Translations under genes and position numbers: made by a program
Source: Tetrahymena thermophila SB210
Lineage: Eukaryota; Ciliophora; Oligohymenophorea; Hymenostomatida; Tetrahymenidae
Assembly (NCBI RefSeq): GCF_000189635.1
Contig: NW_002476425.1
Coordinates: forward strand, 186,001-250,000
DNA: 64,000 nt
Reading direction: 5' to 3'
The notes under the pieces: model-generated
What the model was told of the DNA's origin: nothing
Seen by the model: the letters and a program-made list of their open reading frames with translations, nothing else
The model's database searches: none
In this document: positions 1 to 11,191 of the stretch, one piece after another
How the letters are laid out: every line of letters starts with the position of its first letter
Numbering within the stretch: the stretch's first letter is position 1

Positions 1-434
1 AAAATATTTTCTTACAAATACTAAACCTCAAAAGCCTATGTTGGAATTGATTTAAAATAATAAATTTAACTTTTATAATTAAATCTATTATTTTCTTATT
101 TTTAAATTATATATTCTTTTCATCATACTTATAAAATATATTTAGAGGGAATTTTATTTTTTTAAATTTATCAAACTGACTCAAATTATATTTTAAAAAC
201 ATTCAATATCGAGCATTTGATTATATAAACTATTTTTCTACTAAAAATTAGCATTTTTAAATTATGATTTTTGTTTTTTAAAACTAAACTTCATACTGCA
301 TAAAAATTAAATTTGTATTTATGTGAGACTGTGTATTGATCCAATTTTGTACATTTTTCTTAAATTATCTTCAAATAAATTGTATATTTTTGGATATAAT
401 TAATTCTCATCAAAATTGGTAATTTTGAGCTTAG

Positions 435-481
<47 letters not shown>

Positions 482-1561
482 GGAGGGAAAAAAATGATTA
501 TAGTCTTTAAAAGTAAATCAGCATATTTAAAAAATAATTTTATAAAATATGAATTTATTATTAATATTCTAAATAGTATTTATTCTTTAGATACTAAATT
601 TTTTAAAAATCTTTGGCTTTTACTGATGAATGAATGAGTCAAAAATTCACCAATATTTTTTGAAATTTCGAAACCCCTCACCTCACCACTTTTTTAAACA
701 CTTATTTTTATACTTAAAAAAGAATAAATACAAAGATTTTTTTGTCATTACTTTAATTGTTTAATTTAAGTTCTTTGTTTCTTTTTATGTTGATTGTGGA
801 AAGGCGCTTATTTTTCTTATTACTCTATTTTATTATTTGTTTGAGATTTCTTATTTAAAAAGATATGAAATTTACTAAAAATAATACAAATATTTAAAAA
901 CCATAATTTAATTTCTAGAACTTAATATTTTGTTAAAATATCTTTTGATAAATATCTATTTCTTGTAATAAGTAAAAATTTAATCTAATCATAAAAATAT
1001 GATCTTAAAATAATAATAAATTGCTGGAATATTAAAATTAAAATAATCGAATTTTAATTATAATTTCTTTATTTATTTACAAAAGCTTAGTTATATTTTA
1101 GTCTTAAAATTTTGCTAAAATGTACTAAATTATATAATCAAAAAATAATAAGTAGTACAATCATTACTACATAGAAATATTTCTAAATATTTAAGTTTAC
1201 TTATTAAAATAACCAAATAAAAGCTCTACATAAAAAACACTTAATAATATTTTTTTATAGAAACTTCTTTAATTATTATAATTTTTTAGTTTAAAATTCA
1301 TGAATTAGAATAGAAGAATTTTTTTTAATTAGTTTAAAAAATGAGCTCTTTTAAAAAAATACTTTTATTTGAAATATCAAAAATAAAAGGGTTTGAAAAT
1401 AGATAATTTTTAGAGATAAAAAATTAAAACACTTTTAAACACTTTTATCTCATAAAAAGGTGATATTTATAATTAAATAATTTAGGTGAAGTTTATACCA
1501 AAATCATAATGAATTTAAATAAAAAATAAATCTAAAAGCTTTCACTGAAAAAAAGTAAAGT
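1..1561. other. AT-rich 5' flank of helicase copy 1
   Basis: No gene was found. Apart from the GATA array, the stretch is long runs of A and T. Most of it (from 97) is shared with 6302-7762, so it travels with the module and probably holds the helicase promoter. No specific promoter element can be pointed to. Confidence 0.6.
435..481. repeat. GATA tetranucleotide microsatellite, copy 1
   Basis: About eleven to twelve perfect GATA units lie upstream of the helicase gene, inside the duplicated module. The equivalent array in copy 2 is at 6643-6685 and is about one unit shorter. Confidence 0.97.
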
Positions 1562-3266
1562 ATGCAGTAGTAATTGAAAAGTGATTTAGATCATTTTACT
1601 GACGATTAAAAGAAGTTTATTTTATCTCCAAAAAATGTAGATATCAAAGTCAATGCTTGCGCTGGATCAGGAAAAACTGAATGTATTCTTTAATTTGTAA
1701 AATAGGCTAGATTGAGTGGAATTAATTATAAGCAAATTTGCATTACTACGTTTAACATCTAAGCAATAAATGATATACATAAAAGAGCAGTCGATTTATT
1801 TGGTGAAGAATTAGCTGATGAGATAGAAATCAAAAACTTTGATAAATTGATAACTAAATCTTATGAATCAATCAAAAATTTATAAAATCCTTAACAAAAA
1901 GATAATTTTAAAGAAGAGGTAGATATTACCTTAGTTGAAAAATAATTTGAGCTAGTGACCATGGATTACTAAAATTTAAGTAAGGATGATAAAATGTAAA
2001 TCTTTGGCGCATATAAAATAATTATTTTTGATGAATTTTAAGATATTAATGAACTATAATACAGCTTTTTATTGCTATTCAAAAAATATGGAGGATCAAA
2101 TATCGTTGTAGTTGGTAATTTATTTATTTATTTATTAACTCATTTAAAATGTATTCTTTATTATTTAATTTATTAATTAGGAGATGTATTTTAAAATATT
2201 TATCAATTTAGAGGATCAGATTAAAAATATTTGAGTCATCAAATTAATCAAGACATTCAAAGTATAAACTAAAATTTGAAAAAGAGGGATTAAAAAATTA
2301 TAGATCTTAGTTTATCTATAAACTTTANNNNNNNNNNNNNNNNNNNNNNNNNNNNNNNNNNNNNNNNNNNNNNNNNNNNNNNNNNNNNNNNNNNNNNNNN
2401 NNNNNNNNNNNNNNNNNNNNNNNNNNNTATGAGTAATAGAGATTAATTTAAAAAGTATTGTCTAATCAATAAATACTTACATTGAAGAAGGATATTCATA
2501 TGACGATATAGCTATAATTAGTCCAATTTAAGCATCTCTTAAGGAAATAGAGTACCTTATTTTATAACAAAATTATAAAATAAAATAAAACCCAGATAAA
2601 AATAAAGATAAAAAGATAATACCTTATTACAGTGTAATAGGAGATAGCTCTAATTTTGATTATAAGCATCAATTTAAATAAAAAAATAAAATTTCGCTTT
2701 CAACTATCCATAGAGCAAAAGGATTAGAATGGAAAATAGTATTCTTTATTGGATTGAATGATGATGTAATTCCTATGTCATTTTTAAGATAAGGTGACTT
2801 GAAATAGAAAATGGAAGAAATGAGGCGTCTGTTTTATGTTGGATGCACAAGATCTGCAGAAATACTGAAAATGTACTATTTTTGTAATAATTCAAGAAAA
2901 GTAATTTCTTATTTCTTTAAAAAAAATAAAAAAACAACTTTTTAAAATTTTTAGGCATCGCGATTATTCAAAAATATAAGCAAAGAATCATATTCTAAGG
3001 ATGAAAATGTTATAATAGAAGAAGATGATGACAAATTCAATGAAGAGAAATAAAATAAAAAAAATAAATATAGAATTAGTGATTTTTTTGATAATTTAAG
3101 CAATATTTAGTATATCGATGATCTAAAATAATCCTAATAATATCTTAAAGATATTCGTGTCAGCGATAAAGAAGTATTCAATAAATAGAATACTCTTAGC
3201 GAATAATAGATACAATTGATATTTTCAGAATAGTAACAAAACTTGCTATTCAATTACATATAAATG
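1562..3266 (+). CDS. UvrD/PcrA-like SF1 DNA helicase, copy 1 (gap and possible frameshift)
   Basis: Near-identical to the complete copy at 7763-9658. The N-terminal helicase half is readable: Walker A AGSGKT, motif II DEFQD, and a motif III QNIYQFRGS that follows an intron at 2115-2180. A 100-N assembly gap (2328-2427) removes the stretch that in copy 2 carries the rest of motif IV and the second intron. Just right of the gap, an A-run after GATTAATTT has five A where copy 2 has four; this shifts the frame. It lies 26-30 bases from the gap edge, so a sequencing error is as likely as a real mutation. After it the frame resumes with motifs V and VI. The start chosen is the ATG at 1562, because the ATG at 1509 is out of frame and runs into TGA. 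The 3' end is uncertain: past 3266 the two copies diverge by non-triplet indels. Confidence 0.8.
2328..2427. other. Assembly gap inside helicase copy 1
   Basis: Exactly 100 N. Copy 2 has 202 bases (8526-8727) between the same flanking sequences, so the true gap is probably about 200 bases and the N count is a placeholder. Confidence 0.95.
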
Positions 3267-3687
3267 TAAATTTTTATTCTTTCTTTACTCTTTTTTTATT
3301 TTATTAAAATCAATACATTTTTATCTGATTTTTAATCACATTCTTTGAGATTAATTGAAAGGTATTATTTGATTTATAAATTCAAAAGAAATTCATTCCA
3401 AAAATATTTAAATTTATTTTTGAATTTTGCAATCAAAAAGTTAATTAATTTTAAAAATACTACATTACTCTAAGTAAAAGCACCCCAAAAAACACTTCAA
3501 ATTTTTAAGATAGATTATATAATCTATCCCACACACAATAAAATTTTTATTTTAAAAAAGGCTAAAATTAATTAAAAATTTAATATAAAAATCATAAAGA
3601 TTGATTTTAATTAAAATTATTAATATTATTAATTAAAAATTATTATAAAATTATTTATTTTTATATAAATAATATTCAAACCCATTA

Positions 3688-3734
3688 GCCATTCTAAAAA
3701 ATAGTGATCTCAATTCACTAAATTTTAGAATGGC
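3688..3734. other. Covarying 20-bp hairpin, copy 1
   Basis: Two 20-base arms, beginning GCCATTCTAAAA and ending TTTTAGAATGGC, flank a 7-base loop; 18 of 20 positions pair. The counterpart at 9959-10005 has the eighth stem pair switched from T-A to A-T, changed on both arms. Length and loop are kept in both copies although the surrounding spacer has drifted. It may be an RNA structure in the helicase 3' UTR or second-gene leader, a non-coding RNA, or a DNA cruciform. Confidence 0.85.
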
Positions 3735-3746
3735 ATTTGGCTATAC

Positions 3747-3800
3747 CTTAAAATATTATAAATTCATTCTCTGATAAATATTTTAAGTAAACACTTAAAA
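3747..3800. other. Two overlapping alternative hairpins, copy 1
   Basis: CTTAAAATATTA at 3747 can pair with the strand ending TTTTAAG at 3787. The same TTTTAAGT (3781-3788) can instead pair with ACTTAAAA (3793-3800) over a 4-base loop. The two stems share bases and exclude each other. Copy 2 keeps both (10018-10071), with the first stem perfect over 12 bp. AT-rich sequence forms weak stems easily, so conservation is the main argument. Confidence 0.55.
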
Positions 3801-3912
3801 AAATACAATAAGATTTATTCTCGAATAATTGAAAATTATTAAAATATATTTAATTTTTAAAATAATTTTTTTATTTATCATATTAATGATTAAAAATTAA
3901 ATAATATAAAGC

Positions 3913-4931
3913 ATGCTTTTTAGAATTCTTTCAGAAAAAAGTGATAAATAATTTAAGATCACTGGTGAAAATGAAAATTTATTGAAAATATACACCAAAT
4001 AAGATAATTTATAAGAACATAATTAGCGATAAAATATGCTTAATTTATTCAAAAACACGAGTTATACTTTAGAGAAAAATCAAAAAGAGCTTTATGAAGC
4101 GATTTATAAAGTATGTATCTTTTTAGAAGTAATAAAATCAAATTAGTTTAAATATATTTTCTACGAAGATCCCTATAAAGAATAAGAAAAAATCATAAAC
4201 TGCTTAAAGAAAATGTTGGATACTTGTTTTAAAAATTAAGACTATAGTGATGTCCTCATTTAAGATAAAATTGAAAAAGATAAATTTTATGATTATGAAA
4301 CCTTCTCAAGTAAAGATACAATCTATGAAATCATTTAATCTTTTGAAAAACAAACAGTTGGAAAATAAGTTATGCTAACAGTATTTATTTATTTATTCAA
4401 TTTTTGTTTAATTTATTAATTAATTCATTTAATTTTCTTTTACTTTAAAAGGTTTTAGGGAAAATATCTATCCTTAAAGTAAAATATAAGAGGGATATTA
4501 AAAATATATTATTCTACAATCCTATATAAGGAACGGCTGTCAAATATTCTTTATCTAATTGGAATTTTCATGATCAATTTATTTCATATATGGAAAATAT
4601 TATAAAATAAGAAAGTGATTAAAATATCTTGAATTAATCTTCAAGTTAATCCTTTTAAAATGTATCAAATATTTAGAAAAAAAAAGAAGAATATAATTCT
4701 AGTATCAATATAAAATTAAATTAAATTCAGCAGAAAATAAGTTCGTCTAAATTTGAAGACTAAGTTTAAAATAAAAACAATTTAATCATAGACTTAGAAT
4801 AATCACCAACTATTTTAGATTATAACTAAAAAAAGAGGAAATTAATACATGCTGCTCCATTTTAATAAGAACCTGGTCTTTCTAAAAGGCTTCATTTTTA
4901 ACAGGATGAATCTTTCGGTTTAAAAAACTGA
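3913..4931 (+). CDS. Unknown protein linked to helicase, copy 1
   Basis: Two exons (3913-4380, 4452-4931) separated by a 71-base intron in phase 0 give 315 residues ending at TGA. No domain was recognised. The N-terminal half is rich in charged residues, with several Tyr-Glu and Lys-Glu stretches. The C-terminal half is Ser/Gln/Asn-rich and likely disordered, ending with HAAPFQQEPGLSKRL and a short Asp-Glu-Ser-Phe segment. No signal peptide or membrane segment is visible. The duplicate at 10165-11191 has the same exon lengths and total length despite many base changes, which suggests both are real genes. It lies about 650 bases downstream of the helicase on the same strand. A partner role with the helicase is inference from linkage only. 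Confidence 0.8.
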
Positions 4932-5903
4932 AATATTTATAAAATATATAGATAGATAAAATATTTTATTTCTAACAGAAATTATTATTTTAAAAAAGAA
5001 AATAAAATAATTTATTTAAATAATAACATTTTACTTTAAATTTATGTTTTTTTATTCGTTTATTAATTAATTAACTCTTTAATAATTAAAAAAATTAATT
5101 TTTTTTGTTTATAAAGCAAATTTGATTTATCTACTCTTTTAAATTTTCAAATAATTTAAAATAAATAAAATTGTAAATTATTCTTAATTAAATATTTATT
5201 TTATGATCAAAAAATTTTAAATAAAAAAAACTTATAATTTTAATTGAGCTTGATTATACTGATAAATTAAAACAAATATATGGATATTTAAAGGTATGTA
5301 AAATAAAAATAATTTAAAAAATATAAATATAAAATGAGTCGATTTTCCTCTATATCGACTCTGTGACAAAATATCCCGGAAGTAATGTTCTCTTTTACTT
5401 ATTTTAATTTAATTAATACTACTATGATTTTATATTTTTAAGCATTTTTAATTTAAAAATAAAAAATAAAAAAAAAGTTAGATAAAATAAATAATTATAT
5501 TTTAGCATAGATATTAATTATTAAATACATTTGAACTAAATCTAATCTGATTTACTAGAGATAGGAAGATAATTAAAGGATACTGCTATATTACATATTT
5601 TTCCTTCAATCTTATTTTAAAATTTAAAGTAAAAACCAGCTTTTTAATTTCTGAAGTCATAAGGAAAATTAAATATATTTTTTGATAAAAAATATGATCA
5701 ACTAACTATCTATTTATTGATGAGTAATTTTCTTAAATTGATATCTTTTAAATTTTGATACAAAAAAAATCAAATTTAATTTTCTGTTTGATAAGAAATT
5801 TCATATAATTAGTAAGAAAAAGCTATAAAAAAATAAAGAAAATAAATAAATAATCAATAATAATTAAATTCAATCAACCAAATACTAAAGACCAAAAAAA
5901 ATA
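4932..5903. other. Module right edge and surface-gene 5' flank
   Basis: The module ends near 5225. At 5336-5361 an 8-bp perfect inverted repeat, GAGTCGAT and ATCGACTC, surrounds a 10-base loop. From about 5590 the sequence resembles 17190-17472, the flank of another surface-protein gene, so promoter and gene were duplicated together. Confidence 0.6.
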
Positions 5904-6473
5904 ATGAAATTCTAATTTTTGATTGCCTTTACTGCTTATTTACTAAACTTAACAAGTGCTGATGATAAGAATTGCAATTTTACTATTGATCAGTTGAACA
6001 GTAAAGTATTAAAAACTGTTATAGTCGAAGATTGTGATATTTGTTTCACATCAGATGTTACATTAACTATATAGTCAAATAGTTAATAAATCACTTCTCT
6101 TTAATTAACTGCAGTCGAATCTAATGACCCTGTAAAAAGCGTAACTCTATTACCATATACTAAATCTTTAACTATTGATACAATTTATAGCATATAATAT
6201 TCTACTCCTAGACCAATTATCAGTAATTTGATTTCCTCCTGCTAAATAAAATAAATTAATGGATAGCTCACTTATGATTTAACTTTCTTGCCTTAAATTA
6301 ATATTTTTAAATTATATATTCTTTTCATCATACTTATAAAATATCTTTAGAGGGAATTTTATTTTTTTTAAATTTATCAAACTTACTCAAATTATATTTT
6401 AAAAACATTCAATACCTAGCATTTGATTATATAAACTATTTTTTTACTAAAAATTAGCATTTTTAAATTATGA
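5904..6473 (+). pseudogene. Truncated small surface protein (paralogue A), fused to duplication edge
   Basis: The first 130 or so codons match the paralogues at 16485, 17473 and 21205: signal peptide, a CNFTIDQLN segment, a C-x-x-C-F-T-S-D motif, repeated LTAV and KSLT patterns, and the last conserved Cys before KQINGQL. At 6302 the module's non-coding left flank begins and the reading frame continues through it to TGA at 6471-6473. The conserved VNG...NNG block and the GPI-type tail are lost. They are replaced by a junk tail that happens to start with a hydrophobic stretch (IFKLYILFIILI), so an anchored product is not excluded, but decay is more likely. The 5' flank is intact. Confidence 0.85.
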
Positions 6474-6642
6474 TTTTTGTTTTTTAAAACTAAACTTCAT
6501 ACTGCACAAAAATTAAATTTGTATTTATGTGAGATAGTGTACATTGATCCAATTTTGTACATTTTTCTTAAACTATCATCAAATAAATTGTATATTTTTG
6601 GATATAATTAATTCTCATCAAAATTGGCAATTTTGAGCTTAG

Positions 6643-6685
<43 letters not shown>

Positions 6686-7762
6686 GGATGGAAAAAAATG
6701 ATTATATTCTTTAAAAGTAAATCAGCATATTTAAAAAATAATTTTATAAAATATGAATTTATTATTAATATTCTAAATAGTATTTATTCTTTAGATACTA
6801 AATTTTTTTAAAAATCTTTGGCTTTTACTGATGAATGAATGAGTCAAAAATTCACCAATATTTTTTAAAATTTCGAAACCCCTCACCTCACCACTTTTTT
6901 AAACACTTATTTTTATACTTAAAAAAGAATAAGTACAAAGATTTTTTTGTCATTTCTTTAATTGTCTAATTTAATTTCTTTGTTTCTTTTTATGTTGATT
7001 GTCGAAAGGCGCTTATTTTTCTTATTACTCTATTTTATTATTTGTTTGTGATTTCTTATTTAAAAAGATATGAAATTTACTAAAAATAATACATATAATT
7101 AAAAACCATTATTTAATTTCTAGAACTTAATATTTTGTTAAATATCTTTTGATAAATATCTATTTCTAGTAATAAGTGAAAATTTAATCTAATCATAAAA
7201 ATATGATCTTAAAACAATAATAAATTGCTGGAATATTAAAATTAAAATAACTTAATTTTAAATATAATTTCATTATTATATTTACTAAAGCTTTGTTATG
7301 TTTTAGTCTTAAAATTTCGCTAAAATTACTAAATTATATAATCAGAGAATAACAAGTAGTACAATCATTACTACATAGAAATATTTCGAAATATTTAAGT
7401 TTACTTAATAAAATAACCAAAAAATATTCATAAAAAACACTTAATAACATTTTTTTATTGAAATTTCTTTAATTATTATAATTTTTTAGTTAAAAATTGC
7501 ATGAATTAGAATAAAAGGATTTTTTTTAATTAGTTTAAAAAATAAACTCTTTTAAAAGAATACTTTTATTTGAAATATCAAACATAAAAGAGTTTGAAAG
7601 TAGATAATTTTAAGAGATAAAAAATTAAAACACTTTTAAACACTTTTATCTCATAAAATGGTGATATTTATAAATAAATAATTTAGGCAATATTTATTCC
7701 AAAATCATAATGAATTTTAATAAAAAACAAATCTAAGAGCTTTCACTGAAAAAAAGTAAAGT
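6474..7762. other. AT-rich 5' flank of helicase copy 2
   Basis: Counterpart of 270-1561. No gene was found. Besides the GATA array at 6643 it holds only AT-rich sequence alignable to copy 1 with scattered substitutions and short indels. Confidence 0.6.
6643..6685. repeat. GATA tetranucleotide microsatellite, copy 2
   Basis: Counterpart of the array at 435-481, in the same place relative to the helicase gene. The small length difference fits replication slippage after the duplication. Confidence 0.97.
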
Positions 7763-9658
7763 ATGTAGTAACTCAAGAGTGATTTAGATCGTTTTACTGA
7801 CGATTAAAAGAAGTTTATTTTATCTCCAAAAAATGTAGATATCAAAGTCAATGCTTGCGCTGGATCTGGAAAAACTGAATGCATTCTTTAATTTGTAAAA
7901 TAGGCTAGATTGAGTGGAATTAATTATAAGCAAATTTGCATTACTACGTTTAACATCTAAGCAATAAATGATATACATAAAAGAGCAGTCGATTTATTTG
8001 GTGAAGAATTAGCTGATGAGATAGAAATTAAAAACTTTGATAAATTAATAACTAAATCTTATGAATCAATCAAAACTTTATAAAATCCTTAACAAAAAGA
8101 TATTTTTACAGAAGAGGTAGATATTACCTTAGTTGAAAAATAATTTGAGCTAGTGAACATGGATTACTAAAATTTAGGTAAGGATGATAAAATGTAAATC
8201 TTTGGCGCATATAAAATAATTATTTTTGATGAATTTTAAGATATTAATGAACTTTAATACAGCTTTTTATTGCTATTCAAAAAATATGGAGGATCAAACA
8301 TCGTTGTAGTTGGTAATTAATAAATTTATTTATTAACTCATTTGAAATTTATTCTTAATTATTTAATTTATTAATTAGGAGATGTATTTTAAAATATTTA
8401 TCAATTTAGAGGATCAGATTAAAAATATTTGAGTAATCAAATTAATCAAGACATTCAAAGTATAAACTAAAATTTGAAAAAGAGGGATTAAAAAATTATA
8501 GATCTTAGTTTATCTATAAACTTTAGATGTTCCTAGGAAATTACTTTTTTTGCAAATGAAATAATTAAATGCTAAAATGAGAATACAAATTTTATGAAAT
8601 CCTTTTAAGGTAAATTTATTTTTTCTTTCTTTTTCACAACAAATTTTAGAAATCTCATCATATTTTTAGAGTTGGATAATTCAAAAAATACTATTAAGAA
8701 GAAGTAGATTCCTTATTTAGAAGGCTTTATGAGTAATAGAGATTAATTTAAAAGTATTGTCTAATCAATAAATACTTACATTGAAGAAGGATATTCATAT
8801 GACGATATAGCTATAATTAGTCCAATTTAAGCATCTCTTAAGGAAATAGAGTACCTTATTTTATAACAAAATTATAAAATAAAATAAAACCCAGATAAAA
8901 ATAAAGATAAAAAGATAATACCTTATTACAGTGTAATAGGAGATAGCTCTAATTTTGATTATAAGCATCAATTTAAATAAAAAAATAAAATTTCGCTTTC
9001 AACTATCCATAGAGCAAAAGGATTAGAATGGAAAATAGTATTCTTTATTGGATTGAATGATGATGTAATTCCTATGTCATTTTTAAGATAAGGTGACTTG
9101 AAATAGAAAATGGAAGAAATGAGGCGTCTGTTTTATGTTGGATGCACAAGATCTGCAGAAATACTGAAAATGTACTATTTTTGTAATAATTCAAGAAAAG
9201 TAATTTCTTATTTCTTTAAAAAAAATATTAAAACAACTTTTTAAAATTTTTAGGCATCGCGATTATTCAAAAATATAAGCAAAGAATCATATTCTAAGGA
9301 TGAAAATGTTATAATAGAAGAAGATGATGACAAATTCAATGAAGAGAAATAAAATAAAAAAAATAAATATAGAATTAGTGATTTTTTTGATAATTTAAGC
9401 AATATTTAGTATATCAATCATCTAAAATAATCCTAATAATATCTTAAAGATATTTATGTCAGCGAAATAGAAATATTCAATAAATAGCATACTCTTAGCG
9501 AATAATAGATACAATTGATATTTTCAGAATAGTAACAAAACTTGCTATTCAATTACATATAAATGTAAATTTTTATTCTTTCTTTACTCTATTTTTATTT
9601 TATTATAATCTATACATTTTTAACTGATTTTTAATCACATACATTTGAGATTAATTGA
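7763..9658 (+). CDS. UvrD/PcrA-like SF1 DNA helicase, copy 2 (complete)
   Basis: Three exons (7763-8312, 8379-8609, 8670-9658) give 589 residues. The helicase motifs are in order: Q-motif Gln in FTDDQKKF (about residue 15), Walker A AGSGKT (33-38), motif Ia TTFN, motif II DEFQD (156-160), motif III GDVFQNIYQFRGS (184-196), motif IV INFR, motif V TIHRAKGLEW (about 371) and motif VI RRLFYVGCTR (about 411). This is the UvrD/Rep/PcrA branch, 3'-5' DNA translocases of repair and recombination. It is shorter than typical PcrA or UvrD (about 700 residues), so the accessory 1B/2B subdomains are probably reduced. The C-terminal 100 residues are acidic then Gln-rich. The first intron splits motif III. 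The last about 30 codons before TGA are not conserved in frame between copies, so the true end may be earlier or use another intron (GTAAAT at 9564). Confidence 0.9.
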
Positions 9659-9958
9659 AAGATATTATTTATAAATTCTATAGAAATTCATCCAAAAATA
9701 TTTAAATTTTTGAATTTTGCAATCAAAAAGTTAATTAATTTTAAAAATACTAAATTACTCTAATTAAGTGCACCCCAAAAAAACACTTCGAATTTTTAAG
9801 ATATATTAAAAAAAGTTTTTAAAAAAGGCTAAAATTAATTAAAAATTTAATAAAAAAATCATATAGATTGATATAAATTAAAATTTAAATAAATATTATT
9901 AATGAAATTCTATTAGAAAATTATTTATTTTTTTTGTAAATAATTTTCAAGCACATTA

Positions 9959-10005
9959 GCCATTCAAAAAAATAGTGATTTCAATTCACTAAATTTTTGA
10001 ATGGC
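9959..10005. other. Covarying 20-bp hairpin, copy 2
   Basis: Same geometry as 3688-3734: 20-base arms, 7-base loop, 18 of 20 paired. The arms read GCCATTCAAAAA at the start and TTTTTGAATGGC at the end; the eighth pair is A-T here and T-A in copy 1. The two unpaired positions in mid-stem are also the same in both copies. Confidence 0.85.
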
Positions 10006-10017
10006 ATTTGGCTATAC

Positions 10018-10071
10018 CTTAAAATATTATAAGTTCATTCTTTGATTAATATTTTAAGTAAACACTTAAAA
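10018..10071. other. Two overlapping alternative hairpins, copy 2
   Basis: CTTAAAATATTA (10018-10029) pairs perfectly with 10047-10058. TTTTAAGT at 10052-10059 pairs alternatively with ACTTAAAA at 10064-10071 over a loop of four. Same arrangement as 3747-3800. Confidence 0.55.
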
Positions 10072-10164
10072 AATATAATAAGATTTACTCTCATAATTGA
10101 AAATTATAAAAATTTATTTTATTTATTTATCATATTAATGATTAAAAATTAAATAATATAAAGC

Positions 10165-11191
10165 ATGCTTTTTAGAATTCTTTTAGAAAAAAGTAAGAAA
10201 TAAGTTTAGCTCACTAAAGAAGCTTACTATTTATAGAAAATAAAATAGAAAATATAAAATTTATAAGAACATAATTACCTATAAAATATGCTTAAATTAT
10301 TCAAAGACAATAATTAATCTTTAGAGAGAAATCAAAAAGAGCTTTATGAAGCTATTTATAAAGCATGTATCTTTTTAGAAGTAAAAAAATCAAATTAGTT
10401 TAAATATATTTTCTACCAAGATCCCTATAAAGAATAAGAAAAAATCATAAACTGCTTAAAGAAAATGTTGGATACTTGTTTTAAAAAGTAAGATTATTAA
10501 GATCTCCTTATTTAAGATTATATTGAAAAAGATAAATTTTATGATTATGAAACCTTCTCAAGTAAAGACACAATCTATGAAATCATATAATCTTTTGAAA
10601 AACAAACAGTTGGAAAATAAGTTATGCTAACAGTATTTATTTATTTATTCGATTTTTGTTTGATTTACTTATTAATTAATTCATTCATTTAATTTTCTTT
10701 TACTTTAAAAGGTTTTAGGGAAAATATCTATCCTTAAAGTAAAATATTAGAGAGATATTAAAAATATATTATTCTACAATCCGATATAAGGAACGTCTGT
10801 CAAATACTCTCTATCTAATTGGAATTTTCATGATCAATTTATTTCATATATGGAAGATATTATAAAATAAGAAAGTGATTAAAATAACTTGAATTAATGT
10901 TCAAGTTAATCCTTTTAAAATGTATCAAATATTTAGAAAAAAAAAGATGAATAGAATTCTAGTATCAATATAAAATTAAATTAAATTCAGCAGGAAATAA
11001 GTTCGTCTAAATTTAAAGATTAGGTTTAAAATAAAAACAATTTAATCATAGACTTAGAATAATCACCAACCGTTTTAGATTATAACTAAAAAAAGGGGAA
11101 ATTAATACATGCTGCTCCATTTTAATAAGAACCTGGTCTTTCTAAAAGGCTTCATTTTGAACAGGATGAATCTTTCGGTTTAAGAAACTGA
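10165..11191 (+). CDS. Unknown protein linked to helicase, copy 2
   Basis: Two exons (10165-10632, 10712-11191) with a 79-base phase 0 intron. Coding length is exactly that of copy 1 (315 residues). Residues 10-40 have diverged strongly while the rest of exon 1 and the C-terminal QEPGLSKRL block are conserved. Substitutions are mixed synonymous and non-synonymous, with no indels in coding sequence, whereas the intron and flanks carry indels; this suggests selection to keep the frame. No known domain was recognised. The final 33 codons and the stop are repeated immediately downstream in a 116-bp tandem duplication, outside the reading frame used. Confidence 0.8.

Larger units (their letters stand above)
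3267..3912. other. Spacer between helicase and second gene, copy 1
   Basis: No coding sequence is supported. The stretch is AT-rich and differs from its copy 2 counterpart by many small indels, except for the hairpin block at 3688-3800, which is well conserved. Confidence 0.6.
97..5225 (+). repeat. Segmental duplication, copy 1 (helicase + unknown gene module)
   Basis: About 5.1 kb repeated in the same orientation at 6302-11592. It contains the 5' flank with a GATA microsatellite, the UvrD-like helicase gene, an intergenic hairpin and the 315-residue unknown gene. Similarity starts abruptly at 97; positions 1-96 do not match the sequence left of copy 2. It fades at about 5225. Identity is patchy: the helicase exons are almost identical while flanks and the start of the second gene differ clearly. 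Boundaries were set by eye. Confidence 0.93.
9659..10164. other. Spacer between helicase and second gene, copy 2
   Basis: No gene. It contains the hairpin at 9959-10005 and the alternative stems at 10018-10071. The rest is AT-rich and has drifted from copy 1. Confidence 0.6.

Noticed and set aside
435..481. GATA arrays as a possible CRISPR-like or regulatory repeat array
   Set aside because: Units are four bases without spacers; this is a plain microsatellite.
1509..1580. ATG at 1509 as the start of helicase copy 1
   Set aside because: Its frame reaches TGA after about 22 codons; the ATG at 1562 is in frame with the helicase motifs and matches copy 2.
3267..3708. Read-through of helicase copy 1 to a TGA near 3706
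   Set aside because: TGA is rare in such AT-rich DNA, so open frames extend by chance; the copies differ here by non-triplet indels, so it is not coding.
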